From JALOAT01 sp041677345 (GTDB lineage Bacteria; Pseudomonadota; Gammaproteobacteria; Thiohalomonadales; Thiohalomonadaceae), in assembly GCA_041677345.1 (NCBI GenBank), contig JBAYQE010000094.1, forward strand, positions 1 to 10,373: a DNA stretch of 10,373 bases, in the 5' to 3' direction. Position numbers and translations under genes: made by a program. The stretch's first letter is position 1. Each line of letters starts with the position of its first letter. Below the pieces are notes generated by a model. The model was not told the origin of the DNA. It saw only the letters and a list, made by a program, of their open reading frames with translations, and did no database searches. Of this stretch, positions 7,798 through 10,373 are shown piece by piece.

Positions 7798-9066
7798 TCA
7801 TTCTTGTTTGCCTGCGAACGGTGCCAGTTTCTTCGGCACCATGACTTTCTTGAGTCTCACGTACTGCGGCAGGCCGTTCTTGTACGGTGGATAGTCCTCT
7901 CCTTTTACCAAGGGGGCAAGATAGGCACGACACGTATTGGTGATGCCGAACCCGTCCCGCGAGATGAAACTGCGAGGTAGCTTCTTCTCTTTGTTCGCAA
8001 CATCCGCCAGTTTGGCCTCGCCGATGGTCCACCGGTAGGGTTTGTCGGACTTGCGGACAATGGCCGGCATGACCGCGTTCTTGCCGGCGAGGGCGAACTC
8101 CACCGCGGCCTTGCCGACCGCGTAGGCTTGGTCTACATCGGTGGCCGACGCGATATGGCGCGCGGCGCGCTGCAGGTAGTCGGCCACCGCCCAGTGATAT
8201 TTCAGCTTCAGGCGATGCTGCACCATTGCCGCGATCACCGGTGCCACGCCCCCGAGCTGTGCATGCCCGAAGGCATCACGCATCCCGGTCTCCGCGAGGA
8301 ACCTGCCGTCCTTGTCACGTACCCCTTCGGACACCACGATGGCGCAGTAGCCGTACTTCTTCACGGTCTCCTCCACCCGAGCGATGAAGCGATCCTCATC
8401 GAACTCCACCTCCGGCAGCAGGATGATGTGCGGTGCATCCCCTTCCTCCTCGGCTGCGAGTCCTGCGGCCGCCGCGATCCAGCCGGCATGACGACCCATT
8501 ACCTCCAGCACGAACACCTTGGTGGAAGTGGCGGCCATGGACTCCACGTCGAACCCGGCTTCGCGGATGGACACGGCCACGTACTTGGCGACCGAGCCGA
8601 AGCCGGGGCAGGTGTCGGTGATCGGGAGGTCATTGTCCACGGTCTTGGGCACGTGGATGGCCTGCACGGGGAAACCCAGAGTGGAGGCCAGTTGCGAGAC
8701 CTTGAGGCAGGTGTCGGCGGAGTCACCGCCGCCGTTATAGAAGAAGTAACCGATATTGTGTGCACGGAACACCTCGATGAGGCGCTCATACTCGGCACGG
8801 TTCTCCTCCAGCCCCTTGAGCTTGTAGCGGGCCGAGCCGAACGCGCCCGCGGGTGTGTGGCGCAGTGCGGCGATGGCACGGGCCGACTCGCGGGAGGTAT
8901 CGATCAGCTCCTCGTGCAGCGCACCAAGGATGCCGTTACAGCCCGCATATACCTTTCCGATCCGGTCCTTGTGTGCGCGGGCCGTCTCGATCACTCCGCA
9001 CGCGCTGGCGTTGATGACGGCGGTCACCCCGCCGGACTGCGCATAAAAGGCATTGGTCTTCGCCAT
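7798..9066 (-). CDS. pfp: Pyrophosphate-dependent 6-phosphofructokinase
   Basis: This 422-residue enzyme reversibly phosphorylates fructose 6-phosphate with PPi instead of ATP. In some autotrophs and methanotrophs the same type also acts on sedoheptulose phosphates. The PPi signatures are clear. NGGGDSADT (111-119) has Asp (D115) where ATP enzymes have Gly104. PKTVDND (140-146) has Lys (K141) where they have Gly124, with D144 as the catalytic base. The substrate loop MGRHAGW (190-196) and SEGVRDKDG (246-254) are also conserved. The start is ATG 9066 (MAKTNAFYAQSGG) because GAGGAGG lies 9 bases upstream; a reading from 9111 adds 15 residues with no site. It is first in the pfp-hppA(-ppa) direction and diverges from adenylate kinase. 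Confidence 0.95.
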   Translation of the reverse strand: MAKTNAFYAQSGGVTAVINASACGVIETARAHKDRIGKVYAGCNGILGALHEELIDTSRESARAIAALRHTPAGAFGSARYKLKGLEENRAEYERLIEVFRAHNIGYFFYNGGGDSADTCLKVSQLASTLGFPVQAIHVPKTVDNDLPITDTCPGFGSVAKYVAVSIREAGFDVESMAATSTKVFVLEVMGRHAGWIAAAAGLAAEEEGDAPHIILLPEVEFDEDRFIARVEETVKKYGYCAIVVSEGVRDKDGRFLAETGMRDAFGHAQLGGVAPVIAAMVQHRLKLKYHWAVADYLQRAARHIASATDVDQAYAVGKAAVEFALAGKNAVMPAIVRKSDKPYRWTIGEAKLADVANKEKKLPRSFISRDGFGITNTCRAYLAPLVKGEDYPPYKNGLPQYVRLKKVMVPKKLAPFAGKQE

Positions 9067-9075
9067 GCTCTCAGG

Positions 9076-9082
9076 CCTCCTC
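9076..9082 (-). promoter_or_regulatory. Strong ribosome binding site fixing the pfp start
   Basis: GAGGAGG on the minus strand is 9 bases before ATG 9066. It decides between this start and the longer reading from 9111. Confidence 0.8.
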
Positions 9083-9394
9083 ACCAGGGGTGAACGTGGG
9101 TTTGGCTGCATGCCGCGGGTGCGCGATCCCCGTTCCTAACACCATCGCGTGCGGTATCCCCGCATTTACCGAACCGTGTGAGCCATGAGCGCGTTCATCG
9201 CAATGTGGCCGCCGTTGCCGCTATAGACACACTGCGTTCGATGAGGCATCCTCGCACGCGCATTAATGCAGTGGCTCATTGACTTAGTTGTGACTCTCAG
9301 ATTAGCTTAATCGCAATGTGCCTACCGTCATGGCCAGGCAGTTGCATTGAGCGGGCGACGGAACAATCGGGAGCATAAAAAAACAGGGCACTTT
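9083..9394. other. Divergent intergenic control region between pfp and adk
   Basis: About 310 bases hold no credible gene on either strand. They contain an 11-base direct repeat ATCGCAATGTG (9197-9207 and 9310-9320, with partial similarity continuing for about 8 bases), a 10-base palindrome GCATTAATGC (9260-9269), and a possible promoter toward adk. No clear sigma-70 pair was found toward pfp. The divergent placement suggests shared control of the two transcripts. Confidence 0.6.
9279..9308 (+). promoter_or_regulatory. Candidate promoter for adk
   Basis: TTGACT (9279-9284, 5 of 6 to TTGACA) is followed after 17-18 bases by the poorer TTAGCT/TAGCTT (9302-9308). The leader to ATG 9409 would be about 95 bases. 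The -35 is good and the -10 is weak, so this is tentative. Confidence 0.3.
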
Positions 9395-9408
9395 GGAGAA
9401 CACCGAAC

Positions 9409-10373
9409 ATGAGAATCGTACTGCTCGGCGCACCGGGGTCCGGTAAAGGGACACAGGCGAAGCTGCTGGTGGAGAAGTACAAGGTCCCCCAGATCTCCAC
9501 GGGTGAACTCCTGCGGGCGGCGGTGGCCAGCGGCACCCCCCTCGGGATGCGCGCCAAGGAGGCCATGGATGCGGGCCAGCTGGTGAGCGATGAGATCGTC
9601 CTCGGCATGATCCGCGAACGCCTCGCCGAACCCGATGCCGCCAACGGTTTCATCCTCGACGGCTTTCCTCGCAACATCCCCCAGGCCGAAGCACTCGACG
9701 CCATGCTGCAATCGGTGGGTATGCCCCTGCAGGCGGCAATCCTCATCGAGGTGGATTTCGACATCCTCATGCAGCGCCTGACCGGGCGGCGCACCTGCGT
9801 TTCGTGCGGCCAGGTGTACAACATCTACACATCACCGCCGCAGCTCGACGACCGCTGCGACAGGTGTGGCGGCGACCTGCGTCACCGCGCCGACGACAAT
9901 GAAGAGACCATCGGCAACCGGCTGCGTGTGTATACCGCCCAGACCGCGCCACTGGTCGAGTATTTCCGCTCCCAAGGCAAACTCCAGACCGTCGATGGTG
10001 TGGGGGAGATCGATGACATCTTCGCGCAGGTGGACGCGATCATCGCCTCGCTGCCGACCGGCCTTGCGGAAGCGCAACCGGCTGAACCGAAGGTGCCGAC
10101 CGTCAAGGAGGCAGCTGCGGTGAAGAAGAGCACCCCTGAGAAGAAGCCAGAGGAGAAAGCAAAGGTGAGTAACGTGGGCGCGGGTGAAGAAGTGACTGCC
10201 ACGGCCGAACAGGCCCCGGCAGCAGAGACGGAGGCGGCCGCCATCAAGGCGCCGGCCAAGCGAAAGGCCAGGAAAGCGGCTCCCAAGAAGGCGGCTCCCA
10301 AGAAGGCGGCTGCCGCCAAGAAGGGTGCTGCCAAGAAGGCCGCAGTGAAGAAGGCCGCAGCCAAGAAGGCCGC
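9409..10373 (+). CDS. adk: Adenylate kinase with long histone H1-like C-terminal tail (partial, runs off the window)
   Basis: The frame is open from ATG 9409 (GGAG 10 bases upstream) to the window end, giving 321 residues so far. Residues 1 to about 215 are a complete long-form adenylate kinase (ATP + AMP to 2 ADP). The P-loop GAPGSGKGTQ is at 7-16, the AMP-site DGFPRN at 84-89, and the LID begins TGRR (125-128). A zinc finger with C130-xx-C133 and C150-xx-C153 follows, then RADDNEETIGNRL (160-172). The core needs nothing more. Residues 216-289 are low-complexity, first mixed-charge (Glu/Lys/Pro), then Ala-rich. From 290 on come pentads of the form AAPKK/AAAKK, like histone H1 tails, AlgP or PhaF-type proteins, encoded by a 15-base tandem repeat. 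Such tails bind nucleic acid or polyphosphate-like polyanions in other proteins; here the role is unknown. The extension is in frame with no stop or shift. Confidence 0.95.
   Translation, partial: MRIVLLGAPGSGKGTQAKLLVEKYKVPQISTGELLRAAVASGTPLGMRAKEAMDAGQLVSDEIVLGMIRERLAEPDAANGFILDGFPRNIPQAEALDAMLQSVGMPLQAAILIEVDFDILMQRLTGRRTCVSCGQVYNIYTSPPQLDDRCDRCGGDLRHRADDNEETIGNRLRVYTAQTAPLVEYFRSQGKLQTVDGVGEIDDIFAQVDAIIASLPTGLAEAQPAEPKVPTVKEAAAVKKSTPEKKPEEKAKVSNVGAGEEVTATAEQAPAAETEAAAIKAPAKRKARKAAPKKAAPKKAAAAKKGAAKKAAVKKAAAKKA
10149..10167 (+). promoter_or_regulatory. Possible internal ribosome binding site and GTG start within adk
   Basis: AGAGGAG (10149-10155) stands 9 bases before GTG 10165, which is in frame at codon 253. 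Initiation there would release the basic tail as a separate small H1-like protein. The same bases also encode Pro-Glu-Glu-Lys, so a chance match is quite possible. Confidence 0.3.
10276..10373 (+). repeat. 15-base tandem repeat encoding Lys-Lys-Ala-Ala pentads
   Basis: Units of the form GCGGCTCCCAAGAAG run from 10276: two identical copies (10276-10290, 10291-10305), one 18-base variant (10306-10323), then three diverged 15-base copies (10324-10368) and the start of another at the window edge. The Lys codons are all AAG, while the Ala codons vary between GCG, GCT, GCC and GCA, as expected of an old repeat kept for its protein sequence. Confidence 0.9.

Noticed and set aside
8128..9093. A 321-codon open frame on the + strand
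   Set aside because: It is antisense to pfp, whose product is clear; no domain and no family-like composition.
9882..10364. A minus-strand frame with Ala/Phe-rich hydrophobic repeats at the window end
   Set aside because: It is the antisense of the Lys/Ala repeats in adk (AAG read as CTT, GCC as GGC); the apparent membrane protein is an artefact.
10276..10373. The 15-base repeats as a possible CRISPR or minisatellite
   Set aside because: Units are contiguous without spacers and keep the reading frame as a protein repeat, so it is neither a CRISPR array nor a non-coding satellite.

Overview
The window reads as a chromosomal segment of a GC-rich gammaproteobacterium. MutH, a methyl-directed mismatch repair nuclease largely confined to Gammaproteobacteria, and a RutE-type oxidoreductase support this. 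A pyrophosphate-dependent phosphofructokinase next to a proton-pumping pyrophosphatase is an arrangement known from methanotrophs and from autotrophic sulfur-oxidising gammaproteobacteria, so a lithoautotroph or methylotroph is a reasonable inference. I see no phage, transposon, tRNA, rRNA or CRISPR array. Gene spacing is tight throughout.

Layout. Bases 1-650 (+) hold the end of a dienelactone hydrolase-family gene followed closely by a PilZ-domain protein. mutH (793-1461, -) converges on them. A RutE/nitroreductase-family gene (1552-2142, +) diverges from mutH. A CDF zinc transporter (2198-3148, -) and moaC (3195-3671, -) lie in the same direction and may be co-transcribed. Diverging from moaC, a compact + strand operon moaD-moaE-dksA-like (3743-4826) has a 4-base moaD/moaE overlap and a 14-base gap before the DksA-like gene. 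The molybdopterin steps encoded are cPMP formation (MoaC) and molybdopterin synthase (MoaD plus MoaE).

The right half is an energy and phosphate module. On the minus strand, in transcription order, are PPi-dependent phosphofructokinase (7798-9066), a K+-independent-type H+-pumping pyrophosphatase (5686-7713), and, after a 259-base gap with hairpin repeats and its own candidate promoter, soluble inorganic pyrophosphatase (4878-5426). Adenylate kinase (from 9409, +, open at the window edge) diverges from the phosphofructokinase gene. Together these genes handle pyrophosphate and AMP, the two by-products of adenylate-forming reactions: PPi can drive glycolytic or Calvin-cycle sugar phosphate turnover, be converted to proton-motive force, or be hydrolysed, while AMP is recycled to ADP.

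No wholly new system stands out. The most unusual feature is the adenylate kinase. A normal zinc-finger-LID enzyme of about 215 residues is extended by a tail of more than 100 residues that becomes histone H1-like Lys/Ala/Pro pentad repeats, still running at the window end. A good Shine-Dalgarno sequence and in-frame GTG lie inside the gene just before the basic part. Also notable are a DksA-like protein that has lost half its zinc ligands, a MoaD ending in Gly-Gly-Gly-Ala instead of the required terminal Gly-Gly, a CACGGAG inverted-repeat element between the two pyrophosphatase genes, and an 11-base direct repeat in the phosphofructokinase/adenylate kinase intergenic region.
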